Source of the DNA: Psychrobacter sp. UBA6766
GTDB lineage: Bacteria; Pseudomonadota; Gammaproteobacteria; Pseudomonadales; Moraxellaceae
Length of the DNA stretch: 58,057 nt
Assembly (NCBI RefSeq): GCF_002453355.1
Contig: NZ_DKGQ01000014.1
Span: 1-58,057, forward strand
Direction of reading: 5' to 3'
Below are positions 18,641 to 26,977 of the stretch, one piece after another; position 1 is the stretch's first letter, and every line of letters begins with the position of its first letter. Position numbers and translations under genes: made by a program. The notes below the pieces were generated by a model. It saw only the letters and a list, made by a program, of their open reading frames with translations. It had not been told where the DNA came from and ran no database searches.

Positions 18641-19768
18641 ATGGCAAATTTAATGCAGCTCTCCTCTTCTCACAAAACGCTTCCCCTTACTCTATCAACG
18701 CTTGGTCTTGCCAGCATTTTGAGCCTTAGCGCCTGTCAGCAAAAGCCAGACTATAGCTATCTCATCGGTGAAACGATGGGCACCAGCTATCACATTACCT
18801 ATCAATTGCCAGACGATGCTGATGAAGCCGCGATAAAAACCGCTATCGATGTGCGGTTACAGCAAATCAATGACAGTATGTCGACTTATCAAAGCGACTC
18901 CACCATCTCCAAATTCAACCGCTTGGCAAAAGACACGCCTATCACGATTGATGACGATTTTAGTCATGTGCTAGAGGCCTCAAGGCAAGTTTATGATCTA
19001 TCGGGCGGTGCATTTGATCCAACGGTGATGCCATTGATAGAAACTTGGGGTTTTGGCAGCACCATGACCGTCGAGCGTTTGCAAAGTCCGCCGACAGCGC
19101 TTGAGATTGCACAAGCAAAAGCTTTGGTTGACTTTAAAAGCGTGGTACAAAAAGAGCAAAGTATTTATAAAACCAAAGACGGCGTCGGACTTGATTTTTC
19201 CGCAGTCGCTAAAGGCTATGGCGTCGATGTCATCGCCGATGTGTTAAAAAACAATTATCAAATTCATAATTATATGGTTGAGATTGGCGGTGAGGTGGCG
19301 ACCTCTGGCGTTAGCGCTCAGCAGCAACCCTGGCAAATTGCTATTGATGCGCCTATCGAAGGCAGTACGGTAAGCGAACGCCAAACCGTAGCGGTGATTC
19401 GTCAGCCTGTTAATAATGGCGCTAGCATGGCACTTGCTACTTCTGGTAACTATCGCAACTCGGTGGTTTTCGACGGTAAACATTACAGCCATACTATTGA
19501 CCCGACAACGGGTGAGCCAATTGTAGGCGGCGCGCCATCGGTAACGGTCGCCGCAGAAACCGTGGCACTGGCAGATGCTTGGGCGACGGCATTGACCGCG
19601 ATGCCTTATGAAAAAGCACTTGCTACCGCTAAACAACACGATATCGCTGCCTTGTTTGTCATTTTGGCTAAAGATATTGCCGCAGACACGGCCACCGACA
19701 GTGCTGATGATTGGCAAGTGATACAAACCCCGGCAATGGAACGCTTACGGGCGGATAAAAAGTCTTAA
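18641..19768 (+). CDS. apbE: FAD:protein FMN transferase lipoprotein
   Basis: Attaches FMN from FAD to the Thr of SGAT motifs, here expected to be NqrB T227 and NqrC T234. 375 residues with a lipoprotein signal ending LSLSAC (Cys32), so it should be anchored on the periplasmic face where NqrC and the NqrB flavin lie. ApbE motifs seen are ETMGTSYHITY, GGAFDPTVMPL, LDFSAVAKGYGVD, GGEVATSG and the HTIDPTTGEPI region. No good ribosome site is visible; the start is set by the signal peptide. Confidence 0.95.
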   Translation: MANLMQLSSSHKTLPLTLSTLGLASILSLSACQQKPDYSYLIGETMGTSYHITYQLPDDADEAAIKTAIDVRLQQINDSMSTYQSDSTISKFNRLAKDTPITIDDDFSHVLEASRQVYDLSGGAFDPTVMPLIETWGFGSTMTVERLQSPPTALEIAQAKALVDFKSVVQKEQSIYKTKDGVGLDFSAVAKGYGVDVIADVLKNNYQIHNYMVEIGGEVATSGVSAQQQPWQIAIDAPIEGSTVSERQTVAVIRQPVNNGASMALATSGNYRNSVVFDGKHYSHTIDPTTGEPIVGGAPSVTVAAETVALADAWATALTAMPYEKALATAKQHDIAALFVILAKDIAADTATDSADDWQVIQTPAMERLRADKKS

Positions 19769-19890
19769 TATCAAACGTCTAGGTTTTCATACGCCTGCTA
19801 AGCACAAACGGACAAGGCAAATTTTTGCTATACTATAAGAGTGTCATCGCCTAGATGACGGTCTTATATTTAAAACGAGAGGTGATCTCC

Positions 19891-20136
19891 ATGCTTAACC
19901 AATTGCTTCCCATGCTTGCTGTTACCTTTGCCGTCTTCATGTTATTTTTTATCTTCATGGGTATCGGCTATATGGTCAAAAAAAAGCCGCTTAGAGGCTC
20001 TTGCGGCGGCGTAGCAAAATTGATGGGCGACGAGCACTGCTCATTTTGTGGTAATGATCCCAATAAATGTGACTCATTGGTCGATCAACAACAAGAAAAC
20101 GCCCTAAAAGCTGCTCAATTAGGCAAGTCGGTATAA
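19891..20136 (+). CDS. nqrM: Na+-NQR maturation protein
   Basis: Small membrane protein (DUF539) needed to insert iron into the NqrD/E centre. 81 residues: one membrane helix (about 8-28) then four cysteines (C38, C50, C53, C60) in the family arrangement CGG-x9-C-x2-C-x6-C. I chose the ATG at 19891 because GAGAGGTGATC is its ribosome site. A longer frame from 19855 adds 12 residues without one. The gene closes the nqrABCDEF/apbE/nqrM set found in other gammaproteobacteria. Confidence 0.95.
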   Translation: MLNQLLPMLAVTFAVFMLFFIFMGIGYMVKKKPLRGSCGGVAKLMGDEHCSFCGNDPNKCDSLVDQQQENALKAAQLGKSV

Positions 20137-20540
20137 ACGTCCTATTTGTTACCATACGCTGGTAGTATTTACCCAATATCTGTTCTTATAATAGCGTTAA
20201 GTCCTGTGCAATCTGGCATTGCAATCTAACAGTGACTGACGCTATTTTTGCTTAAGCCATTAAGGTTTGTGTAAAAGCCTTTTTATCGTAAGAGATTTGT
20301 TTATTATAGACCTGCTATAAGCAAAACCTAAGCCTCACTATTCATATACTAAGTTTACCCTGATAAATAGGGTAGCAAGTTCATATGACTTGCTTTCTGC
20401 AAGTGTTTTTTTATTTTAAACTCTACTATATTGCCTCGAACACCGTCTTGATGACGTGCTTTGGTGTTATTTTATAAGCGATGGTGCGCCAGCGCTTTTT
20501 AATGACGTGTCCTTTTTCTTATATTGATAGTCGTGCCGCT
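20137..20540. other. Intergenic region before the MFS gene
   Basis: No gene. Apart from the paired hairpins at 20374-20414 I see no clear element. The MFS frame can be extended upstream to ATGs at 20481 and 20502, neither with a ribosome site. Confidence 0.5.
20374..20414 (+). promoter_or_regulatory. Attenuator-like pair of alternative hairpins
   Basis: Three segments can pair in two exclusive ways: AGCAAGT (20374-20380) with ACTTGCT (20388-20394), or ACTTGC (20388-20393) with GCAAGT (20399-20404). The second is followed by GTTTTTTT and reads as an intrinsic terminator, the first as an anti-terminator. It may end nqrM transcription or attenuate the MFS gene. Confidence 0.5.
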
Positions 20541-21818
20541 ATGTCTACCTCTCCTGATTTGCAAACTGATTTACCGTCCCAGTCTCAGTCGGATGCTTCA
20601 TCAAAGCTAAAGCTGCCCTCCTCGCGCTTTACCTTTTGGCTGGTGCTGTGTGCCATGATTTTATTGGCGACCAATATGCGATCGCCAATTGTGGCGCTGG
20701 GTTCTATTGCGCCAGTAGTGCAAGGGGCGCTCGATATCTCCGAAACCCAAATAGGCTGGCTTGGTGCGGTGCCGATGCTGACGTTTGCGCTTGGGGCTTT
20801 TATTTCGCCCGCGATTGGTAAGCGTTTTGGCCTTGAAAATACCCTGATTGCGATGATCGCCTTATTAACGTTAGGCATGATTATCCGTAGCGTTATTCCG
20901 ACTTGGATTGGTTTTTTAACTGGTACATTACTGCTGACATTGGCGATTGGTTTTGCCAACACGCTTGCCGCTCCTGTCATCAAGCAGCGAACACCCAGTC
21001 ATATTCCTTTGATTACGGGTTTGTTTAGTCTCACCATGACCGTATCGGCAGGCATTGTCGCAGGCGTGGTATTACCACTATCTGCACAAGTCGGTTGGCA
21101 GTGGGCACTTGGTGGCTGGTCTGTATTGGGAATATTTGCCTTCGTTATTTGGGTACTATTAAGGCTACGCTTAGGCTCATCAAACCATCAACCCATTGCA
21201 CCACTTGCTAAAGGCGAACAACCGCCGTCAAAAATTTCCATGTGGCGCACGCCTTTTGCTTGGCAAATCGCCATCTTTATGGGGCTACAATCACTGCTTT
21301 TTTATACCGTTGCCAGCTTTTTACCCTCAATTTGGCTTAGTAAAGGCCTCTCAGCGGTGAGCTCTGGTCAAATGGGATCTGTCTTTCAGTTCATGGCCCC
21401 TGTATCGATTTTAAGTTTGACGTGGCTAGTAAACCGTGGTCGACCCATTCAATCGTTGGCTGTCATTGCGTCCGTCTTAAATGTAATTGGTGTTTTAGGC
21501 GCCAGCTATCTAAGCCCTGATTTGGCGTGGTTATGGTCGGCGCTAATGGGCATGGGTTGCTCAGCAATTTTCACTTTAAGTATGATGCTATTTTCGATGC
21601 GCACTTATACCGCGGATCAATCAAGTGAGCTGTCAGGTATGGCGCAAGCGGTCGGTTATCTGATTGCGTTTTTTGGTCCCTTGGGAACGGGCTGGTTGCA
21701 TGAAGCGACGAACAGCTGGGATTTGCCCTTGTTAATTATGCTGGTATTGATGGTTATCAATGTAGGGTTTGCTTGGATAGTCAGCCGCCCTGTGATGGTT
21801 GATGGTAAAAAGATTTAA
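20541..21818 (+). CDS. MFS transporter, CynX/NimT-like
   Basis: A 425-residue major facilitator protein with about twelve membrane helices. The first helix ends in TNMRSPIVALGSIAP, the pattern of the CynX/NimT group (cyanate and 2-nitroimidazole transporters). The true substrate cannot be read from sequence. I set the start at 20541 (MSTSPDL) because the first 20 residues of the longer frame look non-coding; no candidate start has a good ribosome site, so this is uncertain. No cynT or cynS neighbour argues for cyanate. Confidence 0.8.
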   Translation: MSTSPDLQTDLPSQSQSDASSKLKLPSSRFTFWLVLCAMILLATNMRSPIVALGSIAPVVQGALDISETQIGWLGAVPMLTFALGAFISPAIGKRFGLENTLIAMIALLTLGMIIRSVIPTWIGFLTGTLLLTLAIGFANTLAAPVIKQRTPSHIPLITGLFSLTMTVSAGIVAGVVLPLSAQVGWQWALGGWSVLGIFAFVIWVLLRLRLGSSNHQPIAPLAKGEQPPSKISMWRTPFAWQIAIFMGLQSLLFYTVASFLPSIWLSKGLSAVSSGQMGSVFQFMAPVSILSLTWLVNRGRPIQSLAVIASVLNVIGVLGASYLSPDLAWLWSALMGMGCSAIFTLSMMLFSMRTYTADQSSELSGMAQAVGYLIAFFGPLGTGWLHEATNSWDLPLLIMLVLMVINVGFAWIVSRPVMVDGKKI

Positions 21819-21929
21819 TTTTTATCTTCAATCAATTAAATTTCGTCGTCAATCGATTAACTTTTGAACCATATTGCCGATTATCTGATTCTGCTAGACT
21901 GACTTTATTGTATTTAGGACAGTAGAATC

Positions 21930-22760
21930 ATGACAAATATACCTTCTCGCTTACCGCAGCGTTTGCTTACGGTCGCTTCATTGACCGTCGCAATCGCTAT
22001 CAGCGGTTGTCAAAAAAATCCTGACGCCGATACGGCTGATAACACTCAAAATAACAACCAGACCGTTAATACGATAGCTGCTGAACCTCAAACTCCAGAA
22101 TCCACACAATCTAAGCCATCAACAAATTCAACTGAGCAGCAAGCACCTTTAACCATCTTGGCACTGGGTGACTCGTTAACTGAAGGGCTTGGCGTTGATA
22201 ATGATGCCAATTATCCTGCTCAACTAGAGTCACGGTTAAAAGAGATGGGCTATAAAGATATCAAAGTGGTCAATTCAGGGTTAAGCGGTGAGACCAGTAC
22301 TGGATTGGTCAATCGACTAGACTGGGTATTGCAAACCAAGCCTGATATCACCATTTTGACCATTGGTGCTAATGATGCTATTCGCGGTATCGATGTGACA
22401 ATGGTTGAAGCCAATATTCGCACCGCTGTTAAACGCCTTCAAGATGGCGGCAGCGAAGTCATTTTGGGCGGAATGCAGATTTATGACAATCTGGGTTCTG
22501 ACTATGTAGAATCGTTTGCCGCAATCTATCCAAGGATAGCGAAAGATATGAATGTGACCCTAATTCCGTTCTTTTTAGATGGTGTGGGCGGCGATGCCAA
22601 ACTCAACCAAGCCGATGCCATTCATCCAACAAAGGAAGGTTATACCATTATCGTTAATGATAATATTCTGCCAATTCTGCAGCCTGAAATCGAAAAATTA
22701 GAAGCAAGCCATACCAATCAAGCAACAAAATCTGGCACGCCTACTGAGACTACCCAATGA
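21930..22760 (+). CDS. tesA: GDSL esterase/thioesterase I, lipoprotein form
   Basis: An SGNH-family lysophospholipase/acyl-thioesterase/arylesterase. 276 residues: a lipoprotein signal ending AISGC (Cys27), a Gln/Asn/Thr-rich linker (about 30-72), then block I ALGDSLTEG (catalytic Ser82), block III GANDAIRG and block V DAIHPTKEGY with the Asp/His pair. E. coli TesA is a soluble periplasmic protein; here the lipobox and linker suggest a tethered enzyme. Its stop overlaps the start of the ABC ATPase (ATGA), the tesA-ybbA-ybbP arrangement of other gammaproteobacteria. Confidence 0.9.
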   Translation: MTNIPSRLPQRLLTVASLTVAIAISGCQKNPDADTADNTQNNNQTVNTIAAEPQTPESTQSKPSTNSTEQQAPLTILALGDSLTEGLGVDNDANYPAQLESRLKEMGYKDIKVVNSGLSGETSTGLVNRLDWVLQTKPDITILTIGANDAIRGIDVTMVEANIRTAVKRLQDGGSEVILGGMQIYDNLGSDYVESFAAIYPRIAKDMNVTLIPFFLDGVGGDAKLNQADAIHPTKEGYTIIVNDNILPILQPEIEKLEASHTNQATKSGTPTETTQ

Positions 22761-23455
22761 CCGCTACACCCAATAACAAAGCACTACTCACCGCCTCCAA
22801 GCTCAATAAAACCGTTCAAGTTGGCGAGCAATCTTTATCCATTATTAAAGACGTCGATATCCATGTCGATGCGGGCGAGTTTGTGGTCATCATGGGAAAA
22901 TCAGGCTCAGGTAAGTCCACCTTGTTAGGACTACTGGCAGCGCTGGATTATCCTGATAGTGGAAGCGTTGAATTGGATGGGCAAACGTTAAGCAACCTTG
23001 ATGAAGATGCGCTAGCTGTTATTCGACAACGTGATATGGGATTTGTCTTTCAGTCGTTTCATCTATTACCGACATTGACGGTAGCAGAAAATATTGCCTT
23101 CCCGCTTGATATTGCCCGTCGTCCGAATAAAGCACGCGTAAATGAGCTGATTGCAGCGGTTGATTTGGGACATCGGCGTGATAGCTTACCCAACCAATTA
23201 TCAGGCGGTGAGCAGCAGCGTACTGCCGTTGCCCGTGCGTTGGTATCACAGCCAAAAATCGTCTTTGCCGATGAACCAACCGGTAACTTAGATGAGCAAA
23301 ATGCCCGTCAAGTGATGCAGCTATTATTAGATTTACGCCAGCAAGTTGGCTCGGCATTGGTGGTCGTCACCCATGATGCCGCACTAGCGGAGATGGCAGA
23401 TCGTGTCATTACCATGCATGACGGTATGATAGATGGATCAAAAATCAATGGATAA
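22757..23455 (+). CDS. ybbA: ABC transporter ATPase, YbbA type
   Basis: ATPase of the LolD/MacB-like family that powers the permease encoded next. 232 residues with Walker A GKSGSGKST, Q-loop FVFQSFHLLP, signature LSGGEQQR, Walker B IVFADEPTGNLD and the H-loop VVVTHD. It overlaps tesA by 4 nt and the permease gene by up to 23 nt, so all three are translationally coupled. Confidence 0.93.
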   Translation: MTATPNNKALLTASKLNKTVQVGEQSLSIIKDVDIHVDAGEFVVIMGKSGSGKSTLLGLLAALDYPDSGSVELDGQTLSNLDEDALAVIRQRDMGFVFQSFHLLPTLTVAENIAFPLDIARRPNKARVNELIAAVDLGHRRDSLPNQLSGGEQQRTAVARALVSQPKIVFADEPTGNLDEQNARQVMQLLLDLRQQVGSALVVVTHDAALAEMADRVITMHDGMIDGSKING

Positions 23456-26054
23456 CATGGATAATGAGTCGAATGATTCGCGTGGCATCATAAGCCAACT
23501 ATTTAACCGTCTGTTAATTTCAAAAAACTTGGGCGCGCAAGCCTTAAGTCGTAGCTGGTGGCAGCGCTGGATCTATCCCGTCTTATTCTTAATCACGCTA
23601 GTCCTTTCGCTTGCCACTTACCTTACTTTAGATTCTATCCAGCAATCGGTTGATACTTATATCAATGACAATCAGCGCGCACTCGTTGGCGGCGATTTGA
23701 TTTTAAACAGTAAGCAAGATTGGCCAAGCGAGGTCTTAGCGCAGGTAGAGACGGTCGCTGATACGCAAATAGTATATGACTATCAGTTTAGCGCCATGGT
23801 AGTGACCGATAAGCAAACCTTACTTGCCAGCGTTAAAGCGGTCTCGCCAGCTTATCCGTTATATGGAGACGCTGAGCTTGCCTCAGGGCAGCCTCTTTGG
23901 ACACAATTAAGCGCTGCTAATGTCGTCGTCGCGCCCGAAGTATTGAACAGCTTAAACGCCACTGTCGGTGACCAAATCACCATTGGTGATGCTGAATTTA
24001 TGATTAGTGATGTGCTAACCAAAGAGCCTGACCGTCCACTGACTGCCTTTGGTTTTGGCGGGCGGGTTTTGATGCATCAAGATGCATTAGAGGCAACCAA
24101 TCTATTGGGTCAGCGTAGCCGCGTTAATTACCGTATTGAGCTGGCAGGGGAGCCCGAGTTAATGGCTGAGCAGTATGATAAGCTCACGCAAATACTCAAT
24201 AATTATCCTGATATTGAGCTCTCTGATGCCGAGTCAGCAGATACTTCTGTCTCGCGTATCTCCGACAATGTCTTGATGTTTTTAAAGCTGCTCGTCATTG
24301 CCGTACTGTTATTATCTGCGGTGGCGATGTATGGCGTGATTACGGCTTTTGTGACCAAGCAGCAGTCTAGTAATGCTATTCGCTTGGCATTGGGTGAGCC
24401 GCTTAAATCTTTAAAACGCAGCTACTATCAACTATTGATTGTTACCACTATCATTGCTTGTATTGCCGCGGTTATCGTGAGTTTCGGCTTACTTAAAGTC
24501 GGTCAGCCGTATCTGATTGCTATCTTGCCAGCGGATGTTGGTTTAGCAATCAACCCGATTAGCGCCATTAAAACCATTATTATCGCCTTAGTTCTGACCC
24601 TACTGATTGCTCAGCGTGGTTTAAGCACACTAAGTACGACCAAGCCTGCTACTTTACTCAATCAAGGTGCGAGCGCAAACTCGCAAAATCTACCGTGGTA
24701 TCGACGTCTACCGTTACTTTGGTATGGGCTGATGCTAGTTGGTCTCTATGCGTTTTTTGCTTATGAAGTACATTCTCTGATACTAGGTGCGCAGCTCTTA
24801 ATAGGCTTAACTACTTTTGTCGCGATATTTTGGCTATTAGCGCGCGGTTGGTTATGGCTGCTGACTAAGTTTGCCAAGCATTCTAATATCAGCTGGATGC
24901 AGCGTATTGCTATTCATAACCTTGCCCGTAAAGGCAATCAGTCGGCATTATTTTTTGTCACCTTATCGCTGTCAGTGGCGGTTTTAACTTTGATTACCAC
25001 GCTCAATCATAGTATCAATGCCCAGTTTATTAGTGCCTATCCTGAAGATGCGCCCAATTTATTTTTACTCGATATTCAAAGCGACCAACACGACGAGATT
25101 AATAATATCATTGCTGCGCCTGTCAGCTATTATCCTGTCATTCGTGCGCGTGTCGTCACGGCTAACGATGTACCCGTACAAGATATCGAGCCTGCGGACG
25201 GCTTTGATGACCCGACGCGGGTTTTTAATTTAAGCTATGCCGATACGGTGATGGATACCGAATTCATTACTGATGCTGTAGAAAACGATAAACTTTATGC
25301 CCCTATTAAAACTACTGCTAACGACCCAGCACAAACCGTTGCGCCATTATCAATTTTGGATACTGCTGCCAGTTTGCTAAACGTCGGCATGGGTGATCAG
25401 GTGCGCTTTAATATCCAAGGGATTGAAATCGTCGGGCAAATCACTAGTATCCGCTCGCGCTATGAAAAAGGACCCAGCCCCTATTTTTACTTTTTATTTG
25501 AGCCAGCGGTTTTAGCAGCTGCGCCGCAAATCCAATTTGCTACCGCCCATGTCGCAGCAGAGGATATTCCAAAGCTCCAAGGTCAGTTAGTACGCGAGTT
25601 TCCTGCGGTAACGACCATCGACGGCACGGCTATCGCGCAGCAAGTCCAAGAGTTGGTGGTACAAATGAGCCGTTTGGTTTATGTCTTCACCTTACTGGCA
25701 TTATTGACGGGTATCATGGTCTTGATTAGCTCACTACTCTCTACCTCGCAAGACCGCATGAAAGACAGCGCCTCATTTAGGCTGCTCGGCATGCAAAAGC
25801 GCGACCTCTATATGCTCAATATCTTAGAGCTTGGCATACTTGGTATTAGTGCCGCCTTATTTGCGGTGATTATCGCTAATATCGGGGCATGGGCTGCTAT
25901 TACCCAATGGTTTAACTTGCGCTTTAGCGTACCGTGGGCAAGCTTAGCTATTGGCGGCGCATTATTAATCGCGCTACTGTTTGCCATTGCCATTATTTAT
26001 GTGCGATTGGTGATTGGACGCGGGATTATGGCGCGGGTAAGGGCGATGATTTAG
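23433..26054 (+). CDS. ybbP: ABC transporter permease, YbbP type
   Basis: Large FtsX-domain permease of 873 residues with ten predicted membrane helices: one N-terminal, two FtsX blocks (about 275-430 and 770-870) and a central set (about 420-480), separated by two periplasmic domains. With YbbA and TesA it is thought to extract hydrophobic molecules from the inner membrane for hydrolysis by TesA. The start is ambiguous between ATGs at 23433, 23448 and 23457. It is the last gene before the AT-rich reverse-transcriptase islet, which lies on the opposite strand. Confidence 0.88.
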   Translation: MDQKSMDNMDNESNDSRGIISQLFNRLLISKNLGAQALSRSWWQRWIYPVLFLITLVLSLATYLTLDSIQQSVDTYINDNQRALVGGDLILNSKQDWPSEVLAQVETVADTQIVYDYQFSAMVVTDKQTLLASVKAVSPAYPLYGDAELASGQPLWTQLSAANVVVAPEVLNSLNATVGDQITIGDAEFMISDVLTKEPDRPLTAFGFGGRVLMHQDALEATNLLGQRSRVNYRIELAGEPELMAEQYDKLTQILNNYPDIELSDAESADTSVSRISDNVLMFLKLLVIAVLLLSAVAMYGVITAFVTKQQSSNAIRLALGEPLKSLKRSYYQLLIVTTIIACIAAVIVSFGLLKVGQPYLIAILPADVGLAINPISAIKTIIIALVLTLLIAQRGLSTLSTTKPATLLNQGASANSQNLPWYRRLPLLWYGLMLVGLYAFFAYEVHSLILGAQLLIGLTTFVAIFWLLARGWLWLLTKFAKHSNISWMQRIAIHNLARKGNQSALFFVTLSLSVAVLTLITTLNHSINAQFISAYPEDAPNLFLLDIQSDQHDEINNIIAAPVSYYPVIRARVVTANDVPVQDIEPADGFDDPTRVFNLSYADTVMDTEFITDAVENDKLYAPIKTTANDPAQTVAPLSILDTAASLLNVGMGDQVRFNIQGIEIVGQITSIRSRYEKGPSPYFYFLFEPAVLAAAPQIQFATAHVAAEDIPKLQGQLVREFPAVTTIDGTAIAQQVQELVVQMSRLVYVFTLLALLTGIMVLISSLLSTSQDRMKDSASFRLLGMQKRDLYMLNILELGILGISAALFAVIIANIGAWAAITQWFNLRFSVPWASLAIGGALLIALLFAIAIIYVRLVIGRGIMARVRAMI

Positions 26055-26209
26055 TTGTTGTAGCTAATCCTACTTTTGCTGCTATCTTGGCTGGCAAAAG
26101 GGTAGTCGCTAAGGTTAGGGTCGTTACTGACAAGCGATAACGCCCCTAACTAAGCGTCGGCAACCCTGTGCTGCTCCAAATATATCCGCGACAATCAGAG
26201 CTAAGACGC

Positions 26210-26226
26210 TTCTCTATTCGAGAAGT
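26210..26226. terminator. Possible hairpin downstream of the RT islet
   Basis: GAAGTT-proximal inverted repeat CTTCTC-TATTC-GAGAAG just beyond the end of the minus-strand nuclease gene and after ybbP. It has no T run, so a weak or Rho-aided terminator at best. Confidence 0.3.
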
Positions 26227-26245
26227 TAGGTGCAGATAAAAACTA

Positions 26246-26977
26246 TTAAAATTTGCTATCAACTTGTATATCTCTAACTAAGCTGTCTAGAAAATCACTA
26301 AAAGCCTCGTTAGGTGTTTTACCTCCAGTTATACTAGAAACGAAGGAACCTACCTTAAATTTACTATATGCTCCTGTCCTAGGATTATATAATCCTGCAT
26401 ACTCCCAACTCTTATTATTATCATCAACTTGTCGTAGAGCTAAATAGATACTTAACTGCTTCAAATCACTAGTTTTAAACCTACGTTTCACTGTTTTAAC
26501 TTCATATAAAATATTATCAATTGATACATCGCCTTCTAAGTCTGGAATAAAACCAAAACCTTTTAAAGAAGGTTTAAAGTCAACTTTGGTTGCATTATGA
26601 CTAGCTATAAAGCCTAAAAAATTATTTGCTAGCTTAATAACTTGATCTATTTCACTTTTATTTAGAATCAGCTCAGCTCTATCATAGTTACCAGATATCC
26701 ATATGGACTTGGCAGTATATTTCACAATAGCATTTAATATCTCACTATTAGATACAACATCATCAACAGAGCAATTATTGTAAGATTTCGCCACAATATT
26801 GAAGGCACACTCGGCTACTAAATCATATCTAATATCATTCGGCATACTAACTTCTAGCTGTTCGAACTTATGAACCTGACTTTCATTAAATACTCGCATA
26901 AAATTTGAATTTAAAAATGGGAAGCTTACTTTCCATATAGAGCTAAACTTTTCAGCTATAACACGCTCATTAATCAT
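26246..26977 (-). CDS. PD-(D/E)XK-like nuclease partnered with a reverse transcriptase
   Basis: 243 residues that I do not recognise as a named family. Residues 1-130 are mostly helical. Residues 141-180 read as a PD-(D/E)XK nuclease core: IPDLEGD (D146 or D150), then YEVKT with E159 and K161, then KQLSIYL with Q174 and Y178, the QxxxY pattern of RecB/Cas4-like nucleases. A predicted strand (YAGLYNPRTG) follows. Its ATG overlaps the stop of the reverse-transcriptase gene (ATGA), so the two are co-translated. Both are far more AT-rich than ybbP and avtA, pointing to transfer. The nuclease call rests on motifs only. Confidence 0.6.
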   Translation of the reverse strand: MINERVIAEKFSSIWKVSFPFLNSNFMRVFNESQVHKFEQLEVSMPNDIRYDLVAECAFNIVAKSYNNCSVDDVVSNSEILNAIVKYTAKSIWISGNYDRAELILNKSEIDQVIKLANNFLGFIASHNATKVDFKPSLKGFGFIPDLEGDVSIDNILYEVKTVKRRFKTSDLKQLSIYLALRQVDDNNKSWEYAGLYNPRTGAYSKFKVGSFVSSITGGKTPNEAFSDFLDSLVRDIQVDSKF

